A DNA stretch of 64,000 nt from Prosopocoilus inquinatus (taxonomy: Eukaryota > Arthropoda > Insecta > Coleoptera > Lucanidae). The position numbers and the translations under genes were made by a program. Positions within the stretch are counted from its first letter, which is position 1. Each line of letters begins with the position of its first letter. The DNA lies in contig CM069871.1 of NCBI GenBank assembly GCA_036172665.1, positions 2,542,001-2,606,000 on the forward strand. The letters run 5' to 3'. Under the pieces are notes generated by a model that was not told the DNA's origin, did not search any database, and worked only from the letters and a program-made list of their open reading frames with translations. This document shows, piece by piece, positions 13,018 to 23,365 of the stretch.

Positions 13018-13487
13018 CTATCTAGTAAAGCTTCGATTCCCAAATATGCCAAACTCCGATCGCTTAATTCAGTTTCATCCCTCTTTTCACGTGACCTGGG
13101 GGCAATAACTGGGGGCCAAGTTTTAATGTACGAAAGGTTCGTCGTCACGGCATATTGAAACTGCAGATTTAAAGCTGCCGACATGGACTGCTTTAAACCG
13201 AGCTTCACCGGAGTGGCAAGGCCAAAGACGATCTAAAAAAAAAAGAATGAAAGAATGTGGGGCAATTCGGGCTGCATTCTTGGATAAAATAATTCTTACT
13301 TTGAACAGCCCGCCCATCGGGTATATGAGGAAGCGTTTCGTCCTTTGCAACAGGCCATCATCGGAGGCGCACACCAAACACGTCACGACAAGCACGAGTA
13401 GACACAGCCTCCTGCAAAACAAATGGCGTTCGGTGCGTTGCGAATATGTGCAGGGTTTAATGTTCGCTCTTACGTTATCGCCGACAT
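13018..13487 (-). CDS. DM4/12-family secreted protein, 3' part missing
   Basis: I joined three minus-strand exons: 13487-13474 (ATG, five codons including a split one), 13411-13300 and 13232-13018. Introns are 62 bp (GTAAGA...TTTTGCAG) and 67 bp (GTAAGA...TTTTTAG), and phases match. The N-terminus is a signal peptide rich in Leu, Val and Cys ending near VCAS, followed by a basic QRTKRF site. After it come the DM4/12 hallmarks (PF07841): KRFLIYPMGG, the FGLATPVKLG segment, the ALNLQFQYAVTTNL strand, the TWPP block, a dibasic REKRD site, and RSLAYLGIEALLDR. The conserved Cys-containing C-terminal half, usually in a further exon, does not follow. A weak donor GTTCGT at 13017 would carry on, or the frame ends at the TAG at 13008-13010. 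The family is expanded in insects, secreted, and of unknown function. The next exon may lie beyond the repeats to the left, or the gene is a truncated relic. Confidence 0.8.
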
Positions 13488-13489
13488 GT

Positions 13490-13960
13490 TTATGTGCACT
13501 TCCACGTCAAAAAGTGCAGCGGCACTGTTCTGCGGCGGACAATGCAAATAATTGTACTTGAAATTAGATCGGCTTGACAAATTTATTCACAGGCAGCGAT
13601 CTGTATGAACAACGGCACGGACGGGCGACATGAATTATGTAAACGTGAGGAGGTCAACGTGCAGAGAAGCATCCATTAATTAGTTTGTACAAACCTAATT
13701 AATGTAAATGTTGAATCACGAGCAATTAAAACGTGTGACTTACTACTAAAAAAAAAATATATATCAAGGCGTCGTGGTTCTCTTTAGAACCCGATTGCCT
13801 ATTCAATGCGAAATCGTTTTATCAATAGTACTCGAACCGAGCTCTAATAGATCAGTTTTGAAAGGAAGTTTTGCTTAATATACGCACACGGACCGAGTTC
13901 AGAAATAAATCCAAGCTACCACTGCGTTTCGGTTTCCAATGAAAGTCTTTGCGCGACAGG
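13490..13960. other. Upstream flank of the DM4/12 gene
   Basis: Non-repetitive sequence 5' of the minus-strand DM4/12 gene. No further exon is recognised. A stretch near 13860-13920 (TTTTGCTTAATATACGCACACGGACC) is similar to one near 17447-17475, so part of it is a dispersed repeat. Confidence 0.4.
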
Positions 13961-13964
13961 ATTA

Positions 13965-14560
13965 TTTATCGGTAAGGTTAATCAGTAATAACGTAATCCT
14001 TAATCAGAGAGCAATAATTAAAGCACAGAAAGTAACCTCCTTTATTAGAATTAGCACAAAATTAGGTTACAAGTTGCAAATAATATACATTAAGACAAGC
14101 CAGCCGATGAAAGCGCGAATATAGATCCGTTTGTCGAAATGGGCGATATAAAAATGTAATTTTATTTTTATTTATCGGCAAAGTTCGAGAGTTAATCGGT
14201 AATGACGTAATCCTTAATCGGAGAGCGGTAATTAAATCACAGAAAGTAACCTCCTTTATTAGAATTAATACAAAAGTGGGTTACAAGTTGCAAATAATAT
14301 ACATTAAGACAAGACAGCCGATGAGAGCGCGAATATAGGTCCGTTTGTCGAAATGGGCGATATAAAAATGTAATTTTATTTTTATTTATCGGCAAAGTTC
14401 GAAAGTTAATCGGTAATGACGTAATCCTTAATCGGAGAGCGGTAATTAAAGCACATAAAGTAATCTCCTTTATTAGAATTAATACAAAATTGGATTACAA
14501 GTTGCAAATGTATATTAAGATAAGTCAGCCAATGAGAGTGCGAATATGAGTCCGTTTATC
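13965..14560. repeat. ~210-bp tandem triplicate
   Basis: The word TTTATCGG opens units at 13965, 14171 and 14385 (spacing 206 and 214). Each continues with TAATGACGTAATCCTTAATC or a close variant, AAAGTAACCTCCTTTATTAG, TTACAAGTTGCAAAT and CGATGAGAGCGCGAATAT, and diverges only by point changes and small indels. The third copy is the most divergent and ends at about 14560. Confidence 0.88.
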
Positions 14561-14849
14561 GAAGTGGACGGGGCCTAGAATTCCTTGCGGACGCGCGTTA
14601 GTTTCACTGTTGGAATCGATTCGAAAACACCTGGAGATTCCACTTGTCGACCTGAACGCGCTGCTTTTCATCTCTTTAGCTAAAACTTGCGAATGTGAGG
14701 AAACAATGCTTCCTGTTCGTTAAAGGCAACAGTCAGAATTATTAATTCAATTTAACTTCAAACGGTTACAAGTTTTAAAAGTAGTTTCATCGATCCAGCT
14801 CACATACGAATTTCGTCGCGAAAGTTCCGAGTTTCTCTCTGTAGGAACT

Positions 14850-15500
14850 CCGCTTCTGACGTCACAATCAAGATGGACCTCTTATTCCGCCTCCTCGAGT
14901 TTGTAGGAATTCCGACTAGTCGCGTCAGGAGCTCCGCTTCTAACATCAAGGGCGCGACGGAGTTGCGAAACCGAACTCGCATCGCTCTGCGAAGAGGCGT
15001 GGCCTCGTACAGGTGGATTCGATTTAAAGGCATTCCCAGTGTTTGATTCGCGTATAATAATAAGCTGAATCGATAGAGAGGGAGGAGAGGATTTGAATGA
15101 CATAAGAATCCGCGGTATGAGTCCCGTCTGATCGTTCGAAAAAAAAATCATATTTCATTACATTTTATATTAGAGTACATATTGCTTTATATTAAATAAG
15201 GAGGACAGCTCAAGAATCCTGAGAACGAAAGTAAGATGGCCAAGTCGTTGTTTGAAATGGGACATCAAAACTATCACGTAAATTTACTATAAAATTCAGT
15301 GGGGGAAGCGGAAATTTTCAATATGCGGCTTAATTTAATTAATCTTCTTAGCAATTCTTGATATATGAAGCGTTATTCAAAACAGGACGTAAGAAGAATA
15401 AAAGAATTTACTATAAAATTAGAGAGGGGCAGGGGCGTGGGTACAACATGCTGTTTAATTCATCCCTCTTAACGATTCTTGTTAATTGATTTTTTTATTT
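14850..15500 (+). pseudogene. Decayed, internally deleted copy of the EGF-domain gene
   Basis: The stretch before and after the ATG at 14873 resembles the start of the EGF gene at 23365: AATCAAGATG against CTCCAAGATG, then a hydrophobic MDLLFRLLEFVG against MQFLFLILLIRG, an ELR word, and GGCCTCGT...TTTAAAGGC against AACCTCGT...TTCGAAGGC followed by GATTCGCGT against GAATTCGCGT. The frame stops at TGA 15044-15046 (57 codons), and a CCGCGGTATGAG block then matches the gene's RRYE region. At about 15190-15370 the copy jumps to the terminal segment: in frame it reads PENESKMAKSLFEMG, against PEKENKMAKSLFAIG in the gene. A second, shorter terminal copy follows at 15400-15490. The middle, including the EGF domain, is absent. 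The copy is on the opposite strand to the intact gene. Confidence 0.65.
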
Positions 15501-15539
15501 GCTCCATTAATTTTGCAATTATATAATATTACCTTGTGT

Positions 15540-17200
15540 CGCGTGTAATTAAGCTAAATCGTTAGACGAGGAGAAGAGGAATCGAAAGGTATAAAAATCC
15601 GCGGTATGAGTCCCGTCTGATCGTCGAAAATCGGGGTGAAAGTGTGAAACACAAGAAATGAACAATACGCTGAAGATGAAAACTCGCATCGCTTAAAAAC
15701 CGGTTTAAAAGTGTGAAACAAAAAGATATACACGAAACAAAGAAAATAAGAACTCGCATCACTTTGCGAGAAGCAGAATTGATAGAGAAGGGGAAGAGGA
15801 TTTGAATGGTATAAAAATTCGCGGTATGGGTCCCGTCAGATCGTTGAAAATCGGGGTGAAAGTGTGAAGCACAGAAAAATAAACAAAACAATGACGACAA
15901 CAACTCGCATCACGCTGGCCTCGTACAGGTGGAATCGATTTGAAGGCCTTCCCAGTTTTCAATTCGCGCATAATATTAAGCTGAATCGAATCCGCGGTAT
16001 GAGTCCAATCTGATCGTTGACAACCGGTTGAAAGTGTGAAACAGAAAAAAATAAATAAAGAGTGCACTGAAGATAAAAACGCGCATCACTTCAAAATCGG
16101 TGTGAAACCGTAAAACGCAGAACAAATAATACAAGACAATGAAGATAAAAACTCGCATCACTCTACGAAGGGGCGTAGCGTTAGACTCAATTTGAAGGTG
16201 TTCCCGGTGTTTGATTCGTGTTTAATTAAAGTGAATCGTTGGAGGAGGAGGAGAGGATTCGAATGGTAAAAAAATCCGCGGTATGAGTCCCGTCTGATCG
16301 TTGAAAATCGGCGTGAAAATGTGAAAAACAAGAAAATAAACAGTGCACTGGAGATAAAAACTCGCATCACTTAAAAGCCGGTGTAAAAGTGTGAAACACA
16401 AAAAGAAATAAACAAGACAATCAATAGAAAAACTCGCATCACTCGATCAGTCGATTTAAAGGTGTTCCAAGTCTTCGACTCGCGTATAATAAGAAACTGA
16501 ATCGATAGAATAGGAGAAAAGGATTCTAATGGTGTAAGAATCCGCGGTATGAGTTGCGTCTGATCGTTGAAAATCGGTGTGAAAGTGTGAAACGCAAAAA
16601 AAATAAACAATACACTGAAGATAAAAAATCGCATCACTTAAAAACCGGTGTAAAATGTGAAAAAAAAAAAATTAACTAAACAATGAAGATAAAAACTCAC
16701 GGAACTCTGCGAAGAGGCGTGGCCTCGCACAGGTGGAGTCAATTTGAAGATGTTCCCAGTGTTTGATTCGTGTTTAATTAAGCTGAGTCGTTGGCGGAGG
16801 AGGAAAGGATTCGAACGGCATAAAAATCCGCGGTATGAGTCCCGTCTGATCGTTAAAAATCGGTGTGAAAGTGTGACCGCAAAAAAAATAACCAAACACT
16901 GAAGGTAAAAACTCGCATCACTTAAAAACCGGTGTAAAATGTGAAACAGAAAAAAAAATAAATCAAACAATGAAGATAAAATCTCATAAAACTCTGCGAA
17001 AATCCGAATGACATAAAAATCCGCGGTATGAGTCCCGTCTGATCGTTGAAAATCGGGGTAAAAGTGCGAAACGGTATAATAATAAGCTGAATCGACAGAG
17101 AAGGAGGAGAGGATGCAATTATATAAAAAGCCGCGGTATGAGGCCCATCCGATTGTTGAAAGTCGGAATGAAAGCGTGAAACGCTTCCCGTGGAATAACA
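15540..17200 (+). repeat. Tandem partial copies of the EGF-gene 5' segment
   Basis: Seven or eight degenerate units of 100-250 bp, each carrying some of: GCGAAGAGGCGTGGCCTCG, a TTTGAAGG(T/C)...CCCAGTGTTTGATTCG block, GAGGAGGAGAGGATT, and CCGCGGTATGAGTCCCGTC followed by TGATCGTTGAAAATCGG. CCGCGGTATGAG copies lie near 15599, 15827, 15992, 16275, 16542, 16826, 17021 and 17131. On the plus strand the block reads (F)EWHKNPRYES, comparable to FNEYDRRYET in the EGF protein, so I read these as expanded remnants of that gene's N-terminal coding region. Long minus-strand frames here (up to 201 codons) are antisense to this. Confidence 0.6.
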
Positions 17201-18214
17201 ATTTTCCCATGTGATGGATTTTCCTGAAATTTCGTAGGAACATAGGGAAATGTTTGTCCGAAGTGCTAGCAACGTGTCAAGAAAATCCGTGCTGGGAAAC
17301 CTGAGTAATTAATTTTAGAATTCTCGCCTTCTTGTTGGCTCCCCCGTGATAGCTTTCATTGTTGCACACGACGCCTGCAACTTTCTAATTCTGGGAAAGT
17401 TTAAATAAAATAATGAATAAGAATCCGCGGTAGTAACAAGTTTTGCTCAATACGTACACACGGATCGAGATCGAAAGGAAATCCGTCGACATCTAAACCA
17501 ATCAGAGTAATCGGTCTGTTAGTAAGCGTAGCTCAATAAAGAAGCGGACCAAGGTCAAAAAGAAATTTATTCGCAACTGAACCAATCAGACTCCTTTATC
17601 CACAACTGAACCAATCAGATTCCTACAGTTTTGTAGTCGGACCGTATCCAAAATTTTAAAAAGCGTTTTAAAAGTGGCGTACAACAAGTTGCCTGCAGTT
17701 AAGGGGTTAAACCGTTTGCGTTATCGACGAATACATAAATTAATTACGAAACGTCCCTCGTGGCCAGCTTAACGCGTGCCACGTCTTTTTTTCTCTCCCC
17801 CTATAACGAGGGGCACATAAACGCGTCCGACCTGGAATCCAGCCAGGCGGATAAAGAATTAGAGCACTTGTCCCAAAACCGCAGGCGATTCAGGTAACGG
17901 TAACTGCCACTAAAGTGTCTCATCTGCAATTCGCTCTGATAAATCACCTGACGATAAATTCCGCTGGATTCCATCTATCTCGCTTAATGAAGTATTTTAC
18001 GCGTTGCTGACGGAAGCTTCCGCGCGACCTTTTCAAATTTAACACACATACACCGCTTGATACTTTAAAGTCATCCGACAAGCCACTAAAAATTTAATTA
18101 ACTTGGACAGGATTTAGTCAACTTAAATACGTATTTGGATTCATTTGTTTTTTGTATGGCGGGTGTCCCAAAAGTATTTGGATTTGAAATGATCCGAACG
18201 TAACTCTGTGATTA
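17200..18214. other. Intergenic, no gene recognised
   Basis: Mixed sequence. ACCAATCAGA recurs at about 17500, 17583 and 17610. Near 18164 the phrase GGGTGTCCCAAAAGTATTTGG resembles ends of some DNA transposons, but I find no partner end. No exon-like frame. Confidence 0.4.
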
Positions 18215-18425
18215 TGACATTGCTTGACATCTGTCACTGTGACGTTGCTTGACATCTGACATTGTGACATTGCTTGACATCTGTCACTGTGACGTTGCTT
18301 GACATCTCTCACTGTGACGTTGCTTGACAACTGTCATTGTGACGTTGCTTGACATCTGTCATTGTGACGTTGCTTGACACCTGTCATTATGACGTTGAGC
18401 TTGACATCAGTCGCCTTGACGTTCT
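18215..18425. repeat. 25-bp minisatellite
   Basis: About eight units of the form TGACGTTGCTTGACATCTGT followed by CATTG, in exact 25-bp register for the first seven units; the eighth has gained 2 bp. Substitutions are mostly G/A and C/T. The run of minus-strand codons it produces (SNVTV, DVKQ) is a by-product. Confidence 0.93.
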
Positions 18426-18609
18426 TCGTTGGACGCACGTGACAAATAGCACCAGTTTTTGACAATCAATGACGATCAAAATTTATTTCTCGCGACTGTA
18501 CCTACTTACCTTCTTAAAACTCCTTCATTATTTCGACTGAAAACCAATATTTCAGTTAGAATTTCGTTATGGAAGTAATTATAGCTCTTGACATCTCGAT
18601 TTAATTAAA

Positions 18610-18949
18610 GTTTTGTTTAACTTTTTTCCCGTAGTTGTACGGTCGGTGGGATGGTGGGGGTGGGGGCGCTAATGAAATCAAGTTTTAAAACAAATTTGCT
18701 CCGATCATGTTCGACGAGGTCGCGAGCACTCCGGCCCGGTCCTAAATCTTCCTCAGATCTCAAACAAAGGCGTGAAATTACGTTCTTGGCGTTTCATTAC
18801 GACCTAGTGAATAATTCCGTCGATTCTGTTGACCTGCCGAGCGAACCGGAGATATCCTCGTTCGGCAATAATCAGCAGACGAGCGCTTCCGGGTCGGTGG
18901 GCAGATCGATTTTGCGAAAACTCTTCTTATCCGTCTACATCGAAGTTTA
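18610..18949 (+). CDS. Possible terminal exon, unidentified
   Basis: An open frame of about 100 codons ends at TAA 18947-18949. It is preceded by a good acceptor-like tract (TTTAACTTTTTTCCCGTAG) and is richer in G+C than its surroundings. The encoded stretch is Ser-rich, with RSRALRPGPKSSSD, FLAFHYDLVNNSVDSVDL and a basic SVGRSILRKLF end. The first in-frame ATG is at 18651. I recognise no family and cannot find an upstream exon. It could be the last exon of a plus-strand gene or an isolated remnant. Confidence 0.22.
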
Positions 18950-21059
18950 ATAATAATTTTTTACAAAACGAAAACAAACTGTAGCGAACACTCGGTTTTT
19001 CTCAGTGCTTTCTTCAAAGAAAAATCATTTTCATTTCAGATTTGTGTCACAATTCAATTCAATTTCTGGGTTAAAATTATTTTAGAAAGTATGTAACCTA
19101 ATGTAAGTCGATGTAAAGTAATGTATCCGAGCTCAGCAAGCTCAATTTCATGCGCTCAATACATGGATGCTCAATAGAGTCTCCGAGTCCCATCCGATAA
19201 TTTGAGAATCTCGGCCACTCCCAATAACTGTTAAATGTAAAGTAATGTAACTTAATGTAATCAAAGTAACAAAGCCTTAAAACACTTTACACATACACAA
19301 AATACACTTGGGCTCCTGGGATCTCGAACAAGTCCATGACTTAAAACCCCTCAGCCTTAGGGCATCATCACCCCACATACATTAAAGAATTTGTCTCGTA
19401 TCTCCTGCCCTTCGCAGTAACCGTTACATGAAAATATAAGAAAGAGTAGCCTGATTTGCTGAATATTTTTAAAGAAAAACAAAGTATATTTCACATTCTA
19501 TGTCATAATTCCAGACTAGAATTATTTTAGTCTTCATTCACACGTACGTAATGCAGTGTAAGGTAATGTAACTTAATGTAAAGTAATGTATCGCAGTTCA
19601 AGAAACTCGCCTCATAGAATTTATGCGCCTTCCCGCGCAGACGTGTTCAGTGGAACTATATAGTTACAATAACTATCTCGGGTCATGCTAAATAACTATT
19701 GCATAAAAATAAAATGAAGTAAAATCTAATTTATTGAATGTCCTTAAACAAAAAAAAATGTACTTCACATTTTATGTCACAATCCAACTTAATTCTACTA
19801 TTTTATAATTCATTTGAGCGTACATAATGTAATGTAAGGTAATGTAATGTAATGTAAGGTGATGTAACGCAATGTAAAGTAATGTAACGCAATTCAATTT
19901 GTGCACCTTCCAATGTAGACATGTTAAGGAAGTCTAGGTACCGTTGAAAAATTTATTTCGTATCTCCCGTCATGCTCAGTAACTGTTACATGAAAATAAA
20001 ATGTAGTAAAGTCTAATTTGTTGAATGTTTTTAAAGAAAATGAATGTATACTTCACATTTTATGTCTCAATTCAATGTAATTCTACACTAGAATTATTTT
20101 ATAATTCTTTTGAGCGTACATAATGTAATGTAAGGTAATGTAACGCAATGTAAAGTAACGTATGGCTATTCAAGAAGCTCACCTCGTAGAATTTGTGCAC
20201 CTTCCAATGCAAATACGCTCAGTGGAAGTCCAGGTACCGTCGAATTTTTTTTTTCGTATCTTCCGTCAAGCTTACATGAAAATAAAATGAAGTAAAGTCA
20301 AATTTGTTGAATATTTTTAAAGAAAAAAAAATTTACATTACACATTTATGTCACAATTCTAAGTTAAATCATTTTGTGATTTATTCATTTAAATGTATAT
20401 GTATAATGTAATGTAAGTTAATGTAGGGAAACGTAAAGCAATGTAACACAATGTAAAGTAATGTATTGTATTGTTCGATTCCCGTCGAGGAATTTGTTTC
20501 TCTTTTTCCCAGCGCACTTAACAACTGTCACACAACAGCAAACGTAAGTGAAGTTTCATTTGTTGATTTTTTTTTTTTACAAAAAAAATGCTCTGTATTT
20601 CACATTTTAATTTATTACGACTGTAAGTTAGAATTTGTAGAATATTTCCTTTTAAGAAAAAGATCCTTTGTATTCCATATTTTAATTTATTATGGCCGCA
20701 AGTTAGGATTATTTTAGAATTCATTGTAATATAGCGTAATGTAACGCAATGTAAAGTAATATTTTCGCTCGAAGAGATCATATCGCGTAGAACTCACGCA
20801 CCTCTAAGTTGTATGCGACGGACGTGCTCTTTGAACAACAAAACATTACTTTACATTGCGATACATGCAGAGTCATTTTTATTATTTATTAAAAAAAGTG
20901 TCATTTATTTTTTATTTAAGAGAAAATACGTTGTACTTCACATTTTATGTCGCAATTCAATTTCATTGCAAGCTGGTATTATTTTAGATGTCTGTAATAT
21001 AAAGCAATGTAACGCAATGTAATGTAATTTCAAGATTAATTGTGCAAATAAGAACAAAA

Positions 21060-21250
21060 AGAAATCGATAAAAACAGTTTTCTCTAACGAGTATCATCAC
21101 TAATGGGGTTACATTAAACATCTCCTTCCCCTTCTTCCCCCCGCCATACCCCGGACCTGCCCTCCCTACCCGCCACCCAATTCCCAAAGGCGACTTGCCC
21201 GCCTTAGTTTCTTAGCTAGGTTTCTTGAGCTGCCCTTCTAATTTAATGTA
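21060..21250 (-). pseudogene. Decayed copy a of the EGF-gene terminal segment
   Basis: Read on the minus strand from 21250: IKLEGQLKKP, a stop, then ETKAGKSPLGIG, against IKLERELKKPEKENKMAKSLFAIG in the intact gene. The following pyrimidine-rich stretch and the ENCFYRFLF word correspond to GNCVYRFLF at the gene's end. It is non-functional because of the internal stop and indels. Confidence 0.7.
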
Positions 21251-21348
21251 ATGTAGTGCAATGTAAAATAATGTAATACAATGTAATGAATGTAATGTAT
21301 TTATAACATTAATCCAGTAAATTAAATTATGAACATTTCCTACACCAA

Positions 21349-21517
21349 GAATTGTTAAGATTAATTAATTAAATTACGCCCGGTATTGAAAATCATTCCT
21401 CCCCCCTCCCCCTCCCCCAACCGAATTTTATACGAAATTTCCGTTATCGTTCCAAACAACGACTTGGCCATCTTATTTCCGTTCTCAGATTGCTTCAACT
21501 CTCCCTTTGATTTAATG
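21349..21517 (-). pseudogene. Decayed copy b of the EGF-gene terminal segment
   Basis: On the minus strand it reads IKSKGELKQSENGNKMAKSL, then FGTITEISYKIR, against the gene's IKLERELKKPEKENKMAKSL and FAIGYKKIKEIYQKIR. The nucleotide block CAACGACTTGGCCATCTTATTT is identical to the gene over about 20 bases. No ATG-led frame supports independent function. Confidence 0.75.
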
Positions 21518-21631
21518 TAAAGAAGCAATGTAGTCCATTATAAAATATTGTAATGAAAAGGAAAACAATGTAACACGATGTAATATAATGTAATTGCAAA
21601 ATTAATGAAGTAAATAAAAAATAAATCAACT

Positions 21632-21830
21632 AGAATTGTTAAGAGGGGTAAATTAATCAACGTGTTACTGCAACCCCTCTTCCCCCTCCCCCTTTTATAG
21701 TAATCTTTTTGTTTTAATTTTTGTATATCTCATTTCAAGCAACGACTTGGACGTTTTATTGTCGTTTGAGGGTTGTCGTGAAGAGGGGGGTGAGGGACGT
21801 TGATTAACCGTAATATAATTTAATGTAAAG
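21632..21830 (-). pseudogene. Decayed copy c of the EGF-gene terminal segment
   Basis: On the minus strand it contains NDNKTSKSLLEMRYTKIKTK, against KENKMAKSLFAIGYKKIKEI. The downstream AGAGGGGTAAATTAATC-AACGTGTTACTGCAACCCC matches the gene's GAGAGGGTTAAGTTAAG-CGCTATGTGATTGCAACCCC. Copies a, b and c and the gene form a four-member series spaced roughly 280-450 bp. Confidence 0.72.
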
Positions 21831-22033
21831 TGCATTGTAATGTAAACGTAACGTAGTGGAACGCAATGTAATGCAAGATACTCAAATGAATAAAGACTTT
21901 TTTTAGAAAACGGTGAAAACAACGTTTTGTAGCAAAATTAACGCAAGGCAATGTAAGATAACGTAATGTAATGTATAGTAACGTAACACAATGTAAGGTA
22001 ATGTAATACAATGCAATTTCAAGATCAATTAAT

Positions 22034-23365
22034 CTAGTAAATAGAAAATAGAAATCTGTAAACGCAATTTCCAGCAACAAGAATGGCTGAGAGGGTTAAG
22101 TTAAGCGCTATGTGATTGCAACCCCCTCGAATTTTTTGGTAAATTTCCTTGATCTTCTTATAGCCGATCGCGAACAACGACTTGGCCATCTTATTTTCTT
22201 TTTCGGGTTTCTTGAGCTCCCTCTCCAATTTAATGGTCTCCACGACTCCATGTGTCTTGCAAGCGTTCTGGTCCCAAGCGTACCCCCAACGACAAGCGCA
22301 GAAATAGGACCCGGGTAAGTTGACGCAAATTTCGCTCTCGTTTTTACAAATGTGCTTCTTACCAACACACTCATCTACGTCGATGCAGATGCCATACTGT
22401 GAGCTCCACTCGTACCCTTGATCAGGACAATGACAGGTGATGTTCCAACGGTTGAGGATCAAGTCGTGGAAATTCGTGTTTTCGGAACGTTGCAAATTGC
22501 AATCGCGGTCTCCTTCGGGGTTGATTTCAAAACAAGGGTTTTCAGGTGATGACAGGCACTCGTCGTAAGTGCTCATGTGCTTTGAATTAGGGCAACATGG
22601 ATCGGGGCAGAAACTATACAAAGCACACTTGAATGGTTCCTCGTCATCTGCACGTACGTCCAAATTATTCGGCCCGAACTTCTTATCCAAGCAATTAGCA
22701 AAGTTGTCGCATTTTTCCCCAAAGTGCTTCAGATCAGGTACCTCATTCATGGTGTACCAACACAAGAAGTAGCTGGCGGTAGCTCGCCACTGATGTCTCT
22801 CAATTGGTCCTTGAAAAGGATCCGCTCTGGCATCATCCACCCTCAGCATCTTCTGACATTCAGCTTCCACCTCCTCAATCTGCTGTTGGTTCTCGGTGGT
22901 ATTCCATTGCTGTTCTTGGATCGCAACGGAGGTATCGTCGACGCGTTTCATCCCCGTCCCGGCGACTTTCTTCCTCAGGTAATCCAGGCAGCTCAAGAAA
23001 CTCGGCTCGCAGAACTTGTGCACCTCCCAATGCAAGGACCTCAACGGAGGTCGGGGGAAGCTCCCGAAGTAATGCCTGGGGGCGCTCGTGGAATTCGTCT
23101 CGTACCTCCGGTCGTACTCGTTGAACTTGTGCGCCCTCAGGTAGTAGGCGACGTCCTTGACGGCGTCCTCCACCCACGCGAATTCCTTGGAGCTGTTGCT
23201 GCCTTCGAACGGGTTTTGGGTGACGAGGTTGGTCAAGGAGTCGTTGTCGGATTCGTCGCGTACGAAGCGTAATTCTTCTTCTGGGGGGAGTTTCGGCGGG
23301 AGGAAGGATTCTTCTTCGTCGCAACTAAAACCCCTAATCAGCAAAATGAGAAAGAGAAATTGCAT
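22034..23365 (-). CDS. Secreted protein with calcium-binding EGF domain
   Basis: Single long frame of 443 codons on the minus strand, no intron needed. Residues 1-15 are a signal peptide (MQFLFLILLIRGFSC). Residues 16-100 are acidic, with two N-glycosylation sequons (NSS, NST). A middle region has paired cysteines (FCEPSFLSCLDYL; SFCPDPCCPNS). At about residues 329-369 there is a calcium-binding EGF domain (DVDEC, six cysteines, NLPGSYFCAC), preceded by a shorter Cys-rich TCHCPDQGYEW-C module. The last ~70 residues are basic (IKLERELKKPEKENKMAKSLF, then KKIKEIYQKIR) and end hydrophobic. The protein should be extracellular; role unknown. I do not assign a symbol, although EGF_CA-containing adhesion or matrix proteins of insects are the obvious comparison. 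Partial, decayed copies of its start, middle and end fill 14850-17200 and 19080-21830. The final ~30 codons run into repeat sequence and may be an acquired tail. Confidence 0.85.
   Translation of the reverse strand: MQFLFLILLIRGFSCDEEESFLPPKLPPEEELRFVRDESDNDSLTNLVTQNPFEGSNSSKEFAWVEDAVKDVAYYLRAHKFNEYDRRYETNSTSAPRHYFGSFPRPPLRSLHWEVHKFCEPSFLSCLDYLRKKVAGTGMKRVDDTSVAIQEQQWNTTENQQQIEEVEAECQKMLRVDDARADPFQGPIERHQWRATASYFLCWYTMNEVPDLKHFGEKCDNFANCLDKKFGPNNLDVRADDEEPFKCALYSFCPDPCCPNSKHMSTYDECLSSPENPCFEINPEGDRDCNLQRSENTNFHDLILNRWNITCHCPDQGYEWSSQYGICIDVDECVGKKHICKNESEICVNLPGSYFCACRWGYAWDQNACKTHGVVETIKLERELKKPEKENKMAKSLFAIGYKKIKEIYQKIRGGCNHIALNLTLSAILVAGNCVYRFLFSIY

Larger units (their letters stand above)
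19080..21830 (-). pseudogene. AATGTAA-rich array with decayed EGF-gene fragments
   Basis: A repeated pattern alternates two things. First are clusters of AATGTAATGTAAGGTAATG-type simple repeat. Second are about 100-bp blocks similar to the EGF gene: near 19600, 19880, 20170 and 20770 the plus strand reads variants of TTCAAGAAACTCGCCTC, TAGAATTTGTGCACCTTCC, AATGCAAATACGCTCAGTGG. These match gene positions 22990-23060 (CTCAAGAAACTCGGCTC, GCAGAACTTGTGCACCTCC, AATGCAAGGACCTCAACGG). A TTTGTCTCGTATCTCC block (19390, 19960, 20250) matches 23090-23115. From 21060 the similarity shifts to the gene's terminal segment (separate entries). All copies are in the gene's orientation and are full of stops. 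Confidence 0.6.

Noticed and set aside
15562..17272. Long minus-strand frames (up to 201 codons) with repeated FSTIRRDSYRGF
   Set aside because: They are the antisense of tandem repeats whose plus strand matches the EGF gene; the repetition follows the DNA repeat and no splice or start context supports them.
18118..18330. 70-codon minus-strand frame with SNVTV/DVKQ repeats
   Set aside because: It is the translation of the 25-bp minisatellite.
22724..23272. 182-codon plus-strand frame
   Set aside because: Fully antisense to the EGF-domain gene, whose minus-strand frame has a signal peptide and a clear EGF domain.
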